Of a DNA stretch of 64,000 nt, positions 10,458 through 21,412 are shown piece after piece (within the stretch, counting starts at the first letter, position 1; each line of letters starts with the position of its first letter). The stretch lies in contig OY783192.1 in NCBI GenBank assembly GCA_963678675.1, positions 34,689,250 to 34,753,249 on the forward strand, read 5' to 3'. This stretch comes from Xiphydria camelus. Taxonomy: Eukaryota; Arthropoda; Insecta; Hymenoptera; Xiphydriidae. A model generated the notes under the pieces. That model searched no databases, had not been told where the DNA came from, and worked only from the letters and a program-made list of their open reading frames with translations. Both the position numbers and the translations under genes were made by a program.

Positions 10458-13400
10458 ATGGACACCAAAAAGTACTCCGAGCACACCCTGCCCAAAGTGT
10501 CACCCTATTTAAACGTCAAAATGGCAATGGCGGTGAACAGGTGGCTGGGCTACGGGGTGGCCCCCAAAGGCTGGGCGCGATTCTACAGGGTTTTCGGCGC
10601 CTTCAGTTTCTCCTTCAGTCTGGGCATCGTGATGGTGACGCAGACGGCGAACGTGATCGCCGTGTGGGGTGACGTCGAGAAGATGCCATCGGGCTTGTTC
10701 GTGTTCATGACGGACTTACTCCACTTTGTGAAGGTCGTACGCAAAAAAAAATCAGCAATTTTTAGAGTCTCGTCCGGTTGCGCTGAGATTCGAGCTGATT
10801 TTCAAGAATTTGTACAGAGGACACATTTCCATTTACAAGTTTATAACTGCACAAATACTAGTTTAACCAGATACAATATCTGTTTCCACAGGAATTTCTA
10901 TCGGTTCCCCGGGAAACACACCTGATTACTGTGTAATCTTGTAAAATTTGCTGAGCCGAATCGTCGTTTATGCTATAATCAAATTGTAATTCGTACAGTT
11001 CCTTTTTCTTCGTGAGATTTGAAATCGCGCGTAAAATCGACCATGAATGTATCGTTTCCCTTCCGCGCTGCCCTCTCTCGCGCGGGAAATTAAATGTATA
11101 ATATTGCGCGACAGTTGCTGAATATATTATACAAGCGGCATCGGGTCCAGACGCTACAGGATTGCCTGAGCACGGGAAGGTTCGACGAGGGCACGAGGAA
11201 GTACGAGCGGCTCGTTTCCCGCTTCACGTGGATCGGCGTGATGCATTACACGATCATCCTGATATGCGGCGCATCGTGCATCTTTGCGTTTTCGATCATG
11301 GTGCTTTATCATTATTTAAACGGTAGAGGATACGTATATCGCGTCCGATCGTACACTGAGAAAAAAAATTCCTTCATTCAACCATCGCTGAGATTGAATA
11401 CGGCGGAACTCACGTTGGAATAGTTTCAAGTAGATATTCACTCGTGTCAACTTCGAATTGGTTATTTCAACCGTATTATTTTTCCTTACACTCTTATGGT
11501 ATTGAAACAATTGCATCGTGAGGTTCGCCGTATTCTACTTCACCGATGATTGAATAAAGGATATTTTTGTTCAGTGTACATCGTATCACACGGAGAGAAG
11601 AGTATATTAATCATTGTTATGCTAGATAACAGATTTGGCATTTTGGGGAAAGTATTGCGTTCATTGCTTAACTGTATGACAACAATTAACATACATCTCG
11701 AGAACTTCATTAAACGTATGTCAATTGTTATCATACAGTTGAGCAAAGAAGGCAATATTTTCCCCAAAATTTCAAATCAATTATCTAGTATAACAGTGAT
11801 TAATAATTCTTTTCTCCATGCACGGTAGTAGATCGGAACATCTTCCAAAACCTCTCGTTGCAGATGAAATGGTGCTGTTGGTGGACGCCTGGTACCCGTA
11901 CGACCACACGAAGTCACCGGCGATGGAGATCACCAACATCCATCTAATCATAGCGCTGCCTCTATGCGCCACCCATAATTTCACCATAGATATCATCACG
12001 GTCGGTTATATGTCCGTGGTGTGTTGCCAATTCGAGATACTGAAACTCGAAATAGTGAGCATCGGCGAGAACTTGAAGAAGTTCGCGATGTCCGACGAGG
12101 AATTCCGCTCGGTTTTCGAGAAGAAGGAGATGGAACTGTACGAGCGGCTGATGAAGTGCGTCGAGCATCACTTGGAGATCATTCGGTGAGAAGCGGGGAA
12201 GAGTCGAGAGTGACGTCTAGTATGCTGGGAATAGGTGAAAATAGGGTGAAATGAAGGGTTTCCATTCTCTTCGCATACCATATATCGATACTAATACTTT
12301 ATTGTAGATAAACATATAATCTTCAAAAAAGTATTATGCAAACATAAGCCAAAAGCTTATAGATAACGAGATAATAGTGATTCAAGTTTCTTTCTTGGCG
12401 AATAAATTTAGCCTCATGTGATATACACATAGATACGCGAGGGAGATCGAGAGCATCTTCAGCTTCACGATCTTCCTGCAGTTCATCGAAAGCGCTCTGG
12501 TGATCTGCATGACCGCGCTTAAAATTAGCCAGGTGAATTCGAGTTTGCGCAATACTTCCGATGAGATTACGCTCGTTGTTTGAACGGGATTCTAAATCAA
12601 TCGTTCCGCAGACGCAAGATAATTTGATCGTCGATTTTTTCGGAACTTTCTTCTACCTCTTGTGCATGATGTACCAGCTCTTCCTGTACTGCTGGTACGG
12701 AAACGAAATCCTCTTGCAGGTAAGTATTCCACGAAATATTTAGCGGGTTTAACAGCTCTGCGTGTAACATTTTACATTTATTTAAAATACTGATTTTTTT
12801 AAATCGTCTCCGAACCAAAAGTCGAAACGTTGCGGTTATTTTTGCACTGTCGACTCGCAAAATTCGTTATTTGAACCCAGAGGTTATTGGCCGATACTGT
12901 ATTTGCCGTATAAAATTACAGATCCGCCGTAATAAAAAGTCTGCGAAATAATTCCACGTGTAATTCTGCAATATCTAATTAAATCGATTCGTAAACTCTC
13001 GTGTCTACACATTTACGATCATGCTAGGAGTAGAAAAGTTTCGCAAATGGGATATTTGACACGTTTAAACCGTGCAATCTAAACCGCATAAAGACTATGT
13101 ACATGATCCTTTATATCTTATCTTAAACTCTTTGAGTCTGCCCCGTCTGCGCCCGTCGACGTATATGTATAGCTTCTCCAGAGAAGGAAATGGCCCTCGA
13201 AGTGATTTCTATTTGGTCAAAGAAATCCGGCGAATTTTCAGAACGACACCACACATCGACCGATAATCTCCGTACCCTTAAAAATGACAAATTTTCGAAA
13301 CTCCCGCACACCGAAACTCATTGCAAATGAAAGAAATTATTCGCGATCGACCGTGATCATGGAACAAAATGATCCACAGAGCGAGAGTATCGCCCTCGCG

Positions 13401-13666
13401 GCTTATTCCGGAAATTGGTGGAAAAGCACCGAACGTTACAAACACGCTTTGCTCCTGATTATGGTGAGAGCGAAACGACCGCTAACTATAACCGCCGGGA
13501 ACTTTATGACGCTGTCGTTGAACACTTTTGTGGGGGTGAGTCGTGCTCCCGAAAGTGCGGATCATTCTACATTTGATGATTCTTCATTAACGATCGATTT
13601 CAGATCTTACGGGCATCCTACTCGTTCTTCACCGTTCTTCGGAGCACCAGGGACAAGACTAAATAA
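10458..13666 (+). CDS. Insect odorant receptor (7tm_6 family), 7 exons, complete
   Basis: Seven-transmembrane ligand-gated chemoreceptor of the insect OR family; such proteins work with the co-receptor Orco in dendrites of olfactory neurons. Exons: 10458-10733, 11115-11322, 11864-12185, 12433-12532, 12612-12719, 13380-13535, 13604-13666. Phases are consistent and total 410 residues, normal for the family. Family hallmarks: N-terminal region with a GWARFYR-type segment, hydrophobic segments in each exon (such as TIILICGASCIFAF and LVICMTALKI), the exon 5 block QLFLYCWYGNEILLQ, and the C-terminal SYSFFTVLRSTRD motif expected just before the end. The start ATG (MDTKKYSEHTLPK) follows an in-frame stop. 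No tandem receptor neighbours are present, whereas most ant ORs sit in arrays. Introns hold four MITEs. I cannot assign the ligand or subfamily. Confidence 0.95.
10734..10922. repeat. Degenerate CACTGAG-type MITE relic (OR intron 1)
   Basis: Shares 'gcgctgagattcgagctgattttcaagaatttgtacagagga' with the DPYD intron 3 element (about 7725-7760). It starts directly at the exon 1 donor region of the receptor. The ends have decayed. Confidence 0.5.
11354..11576. repeat. CACTGAG-type MITE with TA target duplication (OR intron 2)
   Basis: Left CACTGAGAAAAAAAATTCC, right end ...TTGTTCAGTG; both flanked by TA (GTA|CACTGAG and CAGTG|TA). The first and last about 60 bp are inverted copies ('cattcaaccatcgctgagattgaatacggcg'). 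Confidence 0.75.
11590..11822. repeat. Second palindromic element in OR intron 2
   Basis: An inverted repeat runs from 'cacggagagaagagtatattaatcattgttatgctagataa' to its reverse complement 'ttatctagtataacagtgattaataattcttttctcc'. Inner blocks (TTTGGGGAAAATATTGC / GCAATATTTTCCCC-like) also pair. It lies 14 bp after the preceding MITE. Confidence 0.7.
12280..12425. repeat. MITE family A, copy 4, ending at a splice acceptor
   Basis: The right two-thirds of a family A element ('aatcttcaaaaaagtattatgca ... ataatagtgattcaagtttctttcttggcgaataaatttagcctcatgtg'). It ends about 7 bp before the acceptor AG (12431-12432) of receptor exon 4, so the branch point and pyrimidine tract of this intron are transposon-derived. 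Confidence 0.75.
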
Positions 13667-14151
13667 TCGAATTACTCAATCATCGCAAGAAAAGCATCAC
13701 CGTGTTCGAGCGGAGACTAAGCTAAGATTAGGGCAGTCGCTTCGTAAATAATTCTTAATCGTCTTCAAAAAAGGAGGAGATTCTCAATTCGACGCTTCTT
13801 TTTTTGGTATGTTGCTTCATATTTTATTTTCACAAAACTGGCTGGGGGGCGATCAGTATGTAACACGTTTCGAGAGCAATGTAAATTCGATCTCGACTAA
13901 TTATCAATTGGACTCTCATGTCCACACGTGGTACATATTTCACATATTTATACTATACACAAGGGGATGTATCGAATATAAAAAATATACGATATTCGCG
14001 CAATTGGCGCCTCTCCTTCCCAATTTTCTGGAATAGAGATTCGGAAAACGAAGGAATGAAGCAATACGTGATCGCGAATAGAGGAGATCTTTGGTAAAAG
14101 ATCTTCGCGGTCGTCGCAGTCTCATCGCATCGGCGACGCGGAATTTCACTC
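13667..14151. other. Convergent spacer, odorant receptor / ACAA2
   Basis: 485 bp between two stop codons. I see no gene, repeat or RNA in it; it should hold both 3' UTRs. Confidence 0.4.
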
Positions 14152-17100
14152 TCAGAGGGACTCGATCAGCACGGCGATGCCTTGACCGCCACCGATGCAG
14201 GCCGCTCCAATTGCCAATTTGGCCTTCCTTCTCCTACGAGTAAAATATTGCGTGTAAACGCGAGCGCCCGGCGTTCGAAGATCTCGGGGAACTCGATATT
14301 GTGACAAACCTGAGTTCGTAAACCAAGTGCGCGGTGATTCTGGTGGCGGAAGCAGCGAGCGGATGTCCCAGAGCGATGGCTCCGCCGTCGACGTTCAATT
14401 TGTTAATGTCCAAGTCGAGTTCCTTCACGCACGACAAAACTTGCGCTCCAAAAGCTTCGTTGATCTGAAAATAATGCTACTGCAGACTGCTGTGATTCGC
14501 GAAGCTTCGTACGGAAGAAATTTCGCCCAAATCGAAAGTGAATCACTTTACGGAATTTCCCTTTCAGCTGTATAAGTTTTTCGGAGAATAAACGGAGAAT
14601 CTCTCACACTCCCGTAGCGTCAACTTACTTCGACCAAGTCGATATCGTTCATCGTCTTTCCAGTCACCTTCAGGAGATTTCTGATGGCCGGAGCCGGACC
14701 GATTCCCATGATGCTGGGATCGACCCCAACGATGCTATATCCCGCCAATCTTGCCAATGGTTTTAAACCTTCCGTCTTGATGGCTTCCTCGCTAGCGAGG
14801 ACCACAGCTGCCGCTCCGTCGCATATACCCTGCGCGATACGTTATATGCATTTATTCGAAATCACGAATGATTCTGTTACCGCAGTTCGACAAATCAATT
14901 CGATTTTAAAACGCTTCATCGTTAAGTTACCGATGATGTACCAGCCGTGACCAATCCGTTCTTTTGAAAAATGCTCGGTAGTTTAGTCAAATCTTCGATC
15001 TTCGCGTCCGGACGAGGATGTTCGTCGGTGTCGACGAAAATTTCCCCTTTCCTACTTTTAACGGGCACCGGAACCAATTCCTCTTTGAAGCGTCCGCCCT
15101 CGTGAGCTGTAACGAATGATGAGATCGTCCAATTTGCTCGTCAGCAGCGACCGTACTTTGAAAGGTGCACCGCACAGTTATCACTATGAATAGAATCGGT
15201 ATCTCACCGGCTTTCCACAGCTTCTGACTCCTCAGACCGTACTGATCGACCTCCTCACGGGTCAGGCCGTACTTGGCGCCGAGTTTTTCCGCTGTTACGC
15301 CCATCGGCGACTTGCAATAAGTGTCTATTAATCCAGTCCAAAGTGCATCTTCGAAATGATAGTTCTGGCCTAGCGCGGTGCCGAATCGAACGTTTCTAAC
15401 GATGAAAGGCGACTGGCTCATGTTTTCGCAACCGGCGGTGAGGACTATTCTGGAATCTCCTACCAGGATATTCTGAGGAGGACGGATGAAAGCGGAACCT
15501 GGGTTGATTACTCGGCGCGGATTTCAAGTTTTCAGAGAAAGTATGGAGACATTTTTGAAGATTCATCTCTATAGACCCGACCCACCTGAGCGCCGTTAAT
15601 TATGGATTGAAATCCCGATCCGCACAAGCGATTAACGCTGAAGGCTGGCTTCTCCAGCGGAATACCGCAGTAGAGAAGCGTGTGGCGCGCTGCCATGGGA
15701 CCGTCTGATGACGATACCTGACGTAAGATCAATGATAACGTGAACTTCCGAGGTCCCGATACGACCTACGGTTTATACGCGATATACTTACCGTCAAAAC
15801 ATGCCCGAGAACGACGCTGTCTATTTGTTCGGGCTTTAATCCGGCACTTTTAATCGCGGCACTCGAGGCCACCACCGACAATTCCGTGGCAGACTTATTG
15901 ACGAACATACCGCCCATTTTTCCGAACGGAGTCCTCTTCGCTCCGACGATGAATATTCCTGGATATCAAACGAAAACTTATCGTAATAACTCAGTAAGCG
16001 TCAGACATGAAACCGCGCGTATGTAGATAACTCATTCAACATTAACATTTTCTTTGAAAATTTCTCGAGCGCTTACTCGCGTAGCACAGATAAACGCGGC
16101 ACACAATGCTAAAAATAGTATTTAGAAATTTTATACCCGCATTAAGATGAGAATATAAAACGCTGGAACCTATGATACGACTCTGTGTTGATAAATTGTA
16201 GAAAATACATTAAAAAAAGTAATAAACAGCATACTTTCGACATTTAATTGCGCCAATTGTGGCAATGCAAGCATGATGCGCCATTTGGCTGCAATTCAAC
16301 GCATATTGGTGCAATTTTTAAGACATTCCATGCTGTCTTTAACTTCCGGAAAAATGTATAATACCTATACGCGGACGCATCTGTGCATAATTTTGCTACC
16401 ATTTTTCAAGCTGATAATGCAGATAATATGCTGTCAAGTGTCTATCTGGGAGTAGTGAATATGCAATTTGAAATCATTAAAAGAGAAAATATACCGATGA
16501 GAGCGAAAAGCGTCGTATCCACGCACAAATGCATCGCGTCAACGAGAGAAATCTCCGTTTAAAATTTGAAGAGAAGTCCCGCCATTTCGAACGGGACAAG
16601 GTCAAAAACCTTTGATCCGAAGCGTAGGCCAGAAGTAGGCCAGCGAAACGAAGTACTTATGATCGCGTGCAAAGATAAATGCGAACTTCCTGCGCGACGA
16701 ATGCATTTTGAATGAGTACGAATGATACGAAGAGCATATCCCATGTACGTAATAGCCATTCCTAAAGAACGTAAAGGTGGGAGAACAGCCTGCGACGTTT
16801 TTGTGGCAGTGATTTTATAAAGAAAGAGAATCTCTATTATAAATCGTGAGGCAAACTTATTTTCTTTTCATATCGCTGCGTCTGGCACCCTGCATCCCTT
16901 AAGGGCAATTGCACCAGGGCGTAATGAGCATTTCTAGGGGGGTCGGAAATTCATATTTTGAAGTGATTTTATAAAACAAAAAAATATATTGAAAATCATT
17001 GTCATGACCTCAATATACTGAAACGGAAATTACCAGATCATTTTATTATGTTTAACAGCTCGCCAGACGCCTCAATTGTAATTTAAAAAATTGTTTTTTG

Positions 17101-17838
17101 AAGTCATAGTATAATGCTTGCCTTTTTTTACATAAATAGATTATTTAATTCTAAGCCCTTCTCTAAAATGCCAGACGAATATTTCATTGCGAACGTGTCA
17201 AAAAAAATGTTGAAGTATTGCAATTCTATTCCTAAGTATAGGCCGTCGCGGGGAGCTGCGGGGAGCGGGGACGGTTAAGGAGTGGGGACTGACTGACTTC
17301 AGTGACTCCAAACCCCACTCCTTAATCGTCCCCGCTCCCCGCAGCTCCCCGCGAAGGCCTATACTTAGGAACAGAATTGCAATACTTCAACATTTTTTTT
17401 GACACGTTCGCAATGAAATATCCGTCTGCATTTTAGAGTGGGGCTTAGAATTAAATAATCTATTTATGTAAAAAAAGGCAGACATTATACTATGACTTCA
17501 AAAAACAATTTTTTAAAATTACAAATTAAGTCGTCTGGCGAGCTGTTAAACATAATAAAAGGATCTAGTCATTTCCGTTTCAGTATATTGAGGTCATGAC
17601 AATGATCTTCAATGTTTTTTTGTTTTATAAAATCACTTCAAAATATGAATTTCCGACCCCCCTAAAAATGCTCATTACGCCCTGACGCAAGGGATGCAGG
17701 GTGCCAGACGCAGCGATATGAATAGAAAATAAGTTTGCCTCACGATTTATATATATATATATTCTTTCTTTATAAAATCACTACCACAAAAACGTCGCTG
17801 GCTCTTAGACTATACGTACCTTTGGTGGCGAGAGCCAT
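14152..17838 (-). CDS. ACAA2: 3-ketoacyl-CoA thiolase, mitochondrial type (acetyl-CoA acyltransferase 2), 8 exons
   Basis: Catalyses the last step of fatty-acid beta-oxidation: thiolytic cleavage of 3-ketoacyl-CoA to acetyl-CoA and a shortened acyl-CoA, in the mitochondrial matrix. Exons (high to low): 17820-17838, 15792-15958, 15586-15717, 15208-15472, 14931-15106, 14629-14829, 14310-14464, 14152-14233. Phases agree and give 398 residues (human 397). Active-site residues are all visible: nucleophilic Cys in NRLCGSGFQS (about 94), NEAF, His in GGAIALGHP (about 354) and the second Cys in CIGGGQG (about 384). The first exon encodes only MALATKG, matching the short N-terminus of this enzyme, which in mammals carries a non-cleaved import signal. 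Intron 1 (15959-17819) is 1.86 kb and is mostly a foldback transposon. It shares no promoter with its convergent neighbour. Confidence 0.96.
16781..17806. mobile_element. 1.03 kb foldback (giant hairpin) element in ACAA2 intron 1
   Basis: The two halves are nearly perfect reverse complements over about 480 bp each. They run from 'cgacgtttttgtggcagtgattttataaag' at the left to 'ctttataaaatcactaccacaaaaacgtcg' at the right, with a short centre near 17288-17310 ('gactgactgacttcagtgac'). The inner arms are very G-rich (GGGGAGCTGCGGGGAGCGGGG). There is no open frame. It sits 12 bp from the exon 1 donor and would transcribe into a long double-stranded hairpin. Confidence 0.9.
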
Positions 17839-18105
17839 GGTGCTAAATATTCGGTCGAATGGTCACTGAGCACGACACCGAGTCACGTCTTGTTTTTATT
17901 GTGGCAACTCTCGGGAACGCTAATGACGTCACGATCAAAGTTCATTCAGTGCACCAACACTAGAAATGTGGGGACTCAGCCTCTCCGTCGTAGAAGCAAC
18001 TCCCGGTCCCGAGAGCCGACCTCGTCTCCTGCCTCTCGCCACCGCGCCCTCTCTCCTCTGCGGCACGCGGCGTGATCGACGCGCTTCGTCGATCACTCTG
18101 CCCAG

Positions 18106-18223
18106 TCTGTTCTGAACGCTTGTGCGATGTAGTCGCGTTGCGCGAATAAAGGTTTATTCGCTAGGAGCCTTTGTTCTTTGCTTCCTTCCTTTTCCTAGCA
18201 TGGAGAAGATCCCGTCTCCATAG
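18106..18223 (+). repeat. LTR 3' part, upstream copy
   Basis: About 118 bp, roughly 85-90% similar by eye to 19337-19455. It has the AATAAA signal and ends in an ATGGAGA...TCTCCAT hairpin. Confidence 0.75.
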
Positions 18224-18240
18224 TGGTGACCGCGACTTAA

Positions 18241-18324
18241 CCCTGGAATGCTACCCATATTTTATAACGCATAAATAGTACCCTGTCTCTGGGGTGCAGG
18301 TGTACCCCGGGTAACATTCCAGGG
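18241..18324. mobile_element. 84-bp piggyBac-like MITE inserted next to the LTR primer site
   Basis: TTAA (18237-18240) is followed by CCCTGGAATGCTACCC, and the right end is GGGTAACATTCCAGGG followed by CTAA, a one-base-changed TTAA. TTAA duplications and CCC-starting termini are the mark of the piggyBac superfamily. It interrupts the LTR element 13 bp into its presumed primer-binding site. Confidence 0.75.
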
Positions 18325-18669
18325 CTAAAAGAAGACGCAGCCTTCCTCGCGCTCTTTTCCCGGAGAGAATTTCCTTCTTCGTCAGCGTGCCCTCAGGCCT
18401 TTCTTCCTTTCATTAGTTCCAGTAAGCTTCCCCATCTTCCTCGGCGAAGCTCCGACTGCACCGTCCTAGTCGTCGGTGCCTAGCATTTTACTGTGCAACC
18501 TTTCGACCACGTCCGTCATGCTTTTCGCGTCCCGCGAGTTGAATCGCGCTAGTGCCACCTTCCTAGTGCGCGGATCTTTATTTTCTCTTCCTTTCGTCCA
18601 TCCCCGCCTTTATGTGTTGGCCACGTGCGCCGGCCCTTTGTTCCACGCCGGTCCACTATCTTCGTTCTT

Positions 18670-18935
18670 CTCTGTGAGTGAGTTTTCTCGCGCCCGTTAC
18701 CGCGCTTTCCGCGAATGTTCTTTCTCGCGCCCTTTCCGCGAGTGACTTTTCTCGCGCCCTGTAACGCACTTCCCGCGAGGACCTTTCGTCGCATCCCGCG
18801 AGGTCCTTTCATCGTATTCCGCGAGTGCCCTCCGTCGCGCTTTCCGCGAGGACGTTTCATAGCATCCCGCGAGTGCCTTTCGTTGCGCTTTCAACGAGAA
18901 ACTTTCACCGCGCCTTCCGCGAGTGTCTTCGGTCT
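18670..18935 (+). repeat. Degenerate tandem repeat, about 30 bp unit
   Basis: About nine imperfect repeats built on 'cgcgagtgcctttcgtcgcgctttc' (variants 'cccgcgaggacctttcgtcgcat' and so on). Part of the interior of the LTR-type element. Both strands stay open here because of the repeat composition; I do not treat this as coding. Confidence 0.65.
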
Positions 18936-19336
18936 AGACCGCCAACGTTGCGTCGGTCTTGACCGCCTACTCCCCGCGCATTCCCGCGCCGGGCTCATTC
19001 GCGCCACTCGCGAGCCAGCCCAAGAGCGCGCTCGCCATGACCGCCCGCAGCCCGCCAAATCGGACTCACGTGCGCGGCCACAGGGACCACGACACCCGCT
19101 CTTGTCCCGGTTTTTCGCTTCATCGCTCCCTTTAAACCCCTTTCCCTTCATGACCTCCGCTCCTCTCCCTATGCTTTCAAGAGAGTCGAGCTCCAGCCGC
19201 CTTTCACAGGTCCACTTATGGCCATGGAGGGCACCTACGAGGCGTTCCACAACGGGGACATCATTGGCTTGGCCAGTATCATCTCACGTCGTCGATCAAG
19301 CCCGCTTCGGTGCGGTCTTCAACCAAAAGCGCCTAA

Positions 19337-19455
19337 TCTGTTCTGGACGCTTGCGCGGTGTAGTGTTGCGCGAATAAAGGTTTAATCACTCTAGGAGCCT
19401 TTTTGTTCTTTGTTTCCTTCCTATTCCTAGCATGGGGACGATCCCGTCTCCATAG
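19337..19455 (+). repeat. LTR 3' part, downstream copy
   Basis: Second copy of the 118-bp LTR-like block, with AATAAA and the same closing ...GTCTCCATAG. Ordinary genomic sequence follows. Confidence 0.75.
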
Positions 19456-20304
19456 AAATACTGGCTATTGCATCAGTTTGTAGCTTCCAAATGACGTTTA
19501 GTTTAAAATAGAGTATCGGGAATAGATCAATCGAAGTAAAATGATTTATGAGAGATAATTTGAGCATTTCAAAGGCGGAACCGTGGAAGCCGGTAAAGTC
19601 AAGTATACACAGAATGGGAATAATCTTCAGTGCGATGTAAGAGGCATTGGAATGCGAGTGGAGGGACCCTTTTTTGCTCTAAATGTACGGCTGATGCGTC
19701 CAGCCGGTTGCACCTGTCTTTGGGCCCTCGCTTCCATTCGCCTATTTAAGTTACCTACACTTGGTATATTTATTTGAAAAACTGAAAGTTCCCTTGCCGA
19801 TATCTCTGTTTGAAGTCCCACTGGCACTGATAAACCTTTATATATATTAAATTTGAATGTCTAATTTTGGTTTTCAGCAGAAGAACTGACGTGTAAACAG
19901 TATAAGGTAGGAGTTGAACTATTCTGATCAACTTCGACCGCTGTTATCTCGTTACTTACGAATTTTTCGGCGAATCTCTACTGAAAAAATATCAATTCTC
20001 ATAATCGCGATTTCTCAATTTATAGGTATACCTTCATTTTATTATCTTTGAATTACGCCATCCATATCATAACGGGTGTATATATACGTCTTTATTTAAA
20101 ATAAGACATATAGGATCTTGCTAGGGACGAAACAGTACAATTACCGAATTGAATGTGGTATTATATCAATCATTAATTTCTTACAATACATTTGTAGGAC
20201 TTTATCAGTGTACAAACATTTGATAGAATTATACATTGTACTCTCGTAACGCCGGACAATCGGAATTGCAAAACTGATTTCTTTTAAATTAATACGTTGA
20301 AGTT
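19456..20304. other. Spacer downstream of CCNQ
   Basis: AT-rich, no supported gene. It must include the CCNQ 3' UTR at its right end. A stretch near 19920-20030 faintly recalls MITE family A ('tgttatctcgttacttacgaatttttcgg'), too weak to call. Confidence 0.35.
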
Positions 20305-21412
20305 TTAACTATCCCTGGTTTCAGGTTCGTCATCATACGTGGCCATAATCTTTTCCATGATCTCCCACAGCTTATCCCTCGTCAAATCCTTGCAGAAGAC
20401 CTAAAGAGACCAGGAACAACGTCTCAGAATTAAAAATCAATATGGCATCGCGTCAAGACGCGGAAAAGACAGGCTTAATCTCCGTGAAAATCGCATAATT
20501 ACATTGAACCACGGTTGCTGATCGCACTCGTCCATCAATGGTACAACAACCCCGTAGATCTGGAGGGACAGATTGATGCAAGCAATGGCAGTGAGATTTG
20601 GGGGGTAATCGAGAATAGCCGCGGAATGATGAAAGTCCTGTAGCAATGCCATGCTAGTTTTCGCGATGGGGTACTTTGACCATTCCTCCTCTCCGAACCA
20701 CGCTTGCAGCGATCTCAGATAATGTAACATGTACTACGAAAGAAGAGAAACCATTTGTTACAATGCATCGCGCTAAAATTGCGATAGAAATGTAGTGAAA
20801 ATTACTCTATGTGGATGATCGGGAGTGACTTGGAATTTCAACATGCGCATGACTAAAAGCTCCGCCTGGACGATGGCATCACGCATGCTCCAGTACTGAT
20901 CTCCTAATTCCAAGGGCTGTGAACCTCTGTGCAATGTATTGTGGGATACGTTCATTACGTCTCTTATTTTCAAAGGATCGTCCTTCACTTTTCCCGCCAA
21001 ATACAGGCACGTCGATGCTATCAGCTGGAAGGTGTAGAGTGTTATTCGATCGATCGTCGATAGTTCTTGCTCTGTAATCGAAGCTAGACTCGATACAGTC
21101 TCTGAGACTTACGTAAGAATCGTATCCCTGTTGAACTGCTTCTTTGAAAAACCTGTGGTACAGAGTGGTCGCTGTCGCTACGGTCAACGGATGAGCTTCT
21201 AATTTCAATCCTGCAATTGTAATTCGAATTGTAGTGCTTCTTTTTCGCAAGGAATAAAATTGCTTTCCGACGACTGGACACTTACCACACTCGAAAATAA
21301 ATCGAGACGCGGAGAAATTATCACTGACTTTCGCGTAATCTATCGTCACGCTCTTCTGAAGTGTGTTTCTTTTCTCGCGTTGCATAGCTAATACGTCTAT
21401 GACATCCTTCAT
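20305..21412 (-). CDS. CCNQ: Cyclin-Q (cyclin-related protein FAM58A), 5 exons, complete
   Basis: Atypical cyclin that binds and activates CDK10; in mammals the pair phosphorylates ETS2. Exons (high to low): 21286-21412, 21113-21210, 20806-21024, 20503-20733, 20305-20400. Phases are consistent and give 256 residues (human about 248). The cyclin-box segments match the family: SRFIFECGLKLEAHPLTVAT, YLIASTCLYLAGKVKDD, LRDIV-type SMRDAIVQAELLVMRMLKFQ, DHPHRYMLHYLRSLQAW, and near the end FCKDLTRDKLWEIMEKI. The start (MKDVIDVLAMQREKR) gives an N-terminus somewhat longer than the conserved box. It lies head-to-tail with the C10 gene (920 bp between them), without sign of a shared transcript. Assignment rests on whole-protein resemblance to FAM58A rather than to cyclins L, K or T. 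Confidence 0.94.

Larger units (their letters stand above)
17900..19455 (+). mobile_element. Non-autonomous LTR-retrotransposon-like element
   Basis: Two direct copies of about 118 bp (18106-18223 and 19337-19455) both contain CGAATAAAGGTTTA, GGAGCCTTTxGTTCTTTG and the closing hairpin around CCCGTCTCCATAG. They look like LTR 3' parts with a poly(A) signal. Right after the first copy comes TGGTGACCGCGAC, shaped like a tRNA primer-binding site. A TGTGGCAACT at 17900 could be the 5' LTR start, but the second copy lacks the matching 5' part. The interior has no recognisable gag or pol. It is a TRIM-like or deleted gypsy/BEL relic by inference. Confidence 0.65.

Noticed and set aside
18715..19377. 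220-codon open frame across the LTR-type element
   Set aside because: It follows a 30-bp degenerate tandem repeat; no gag, zinc-knuckle or protease motif seen.
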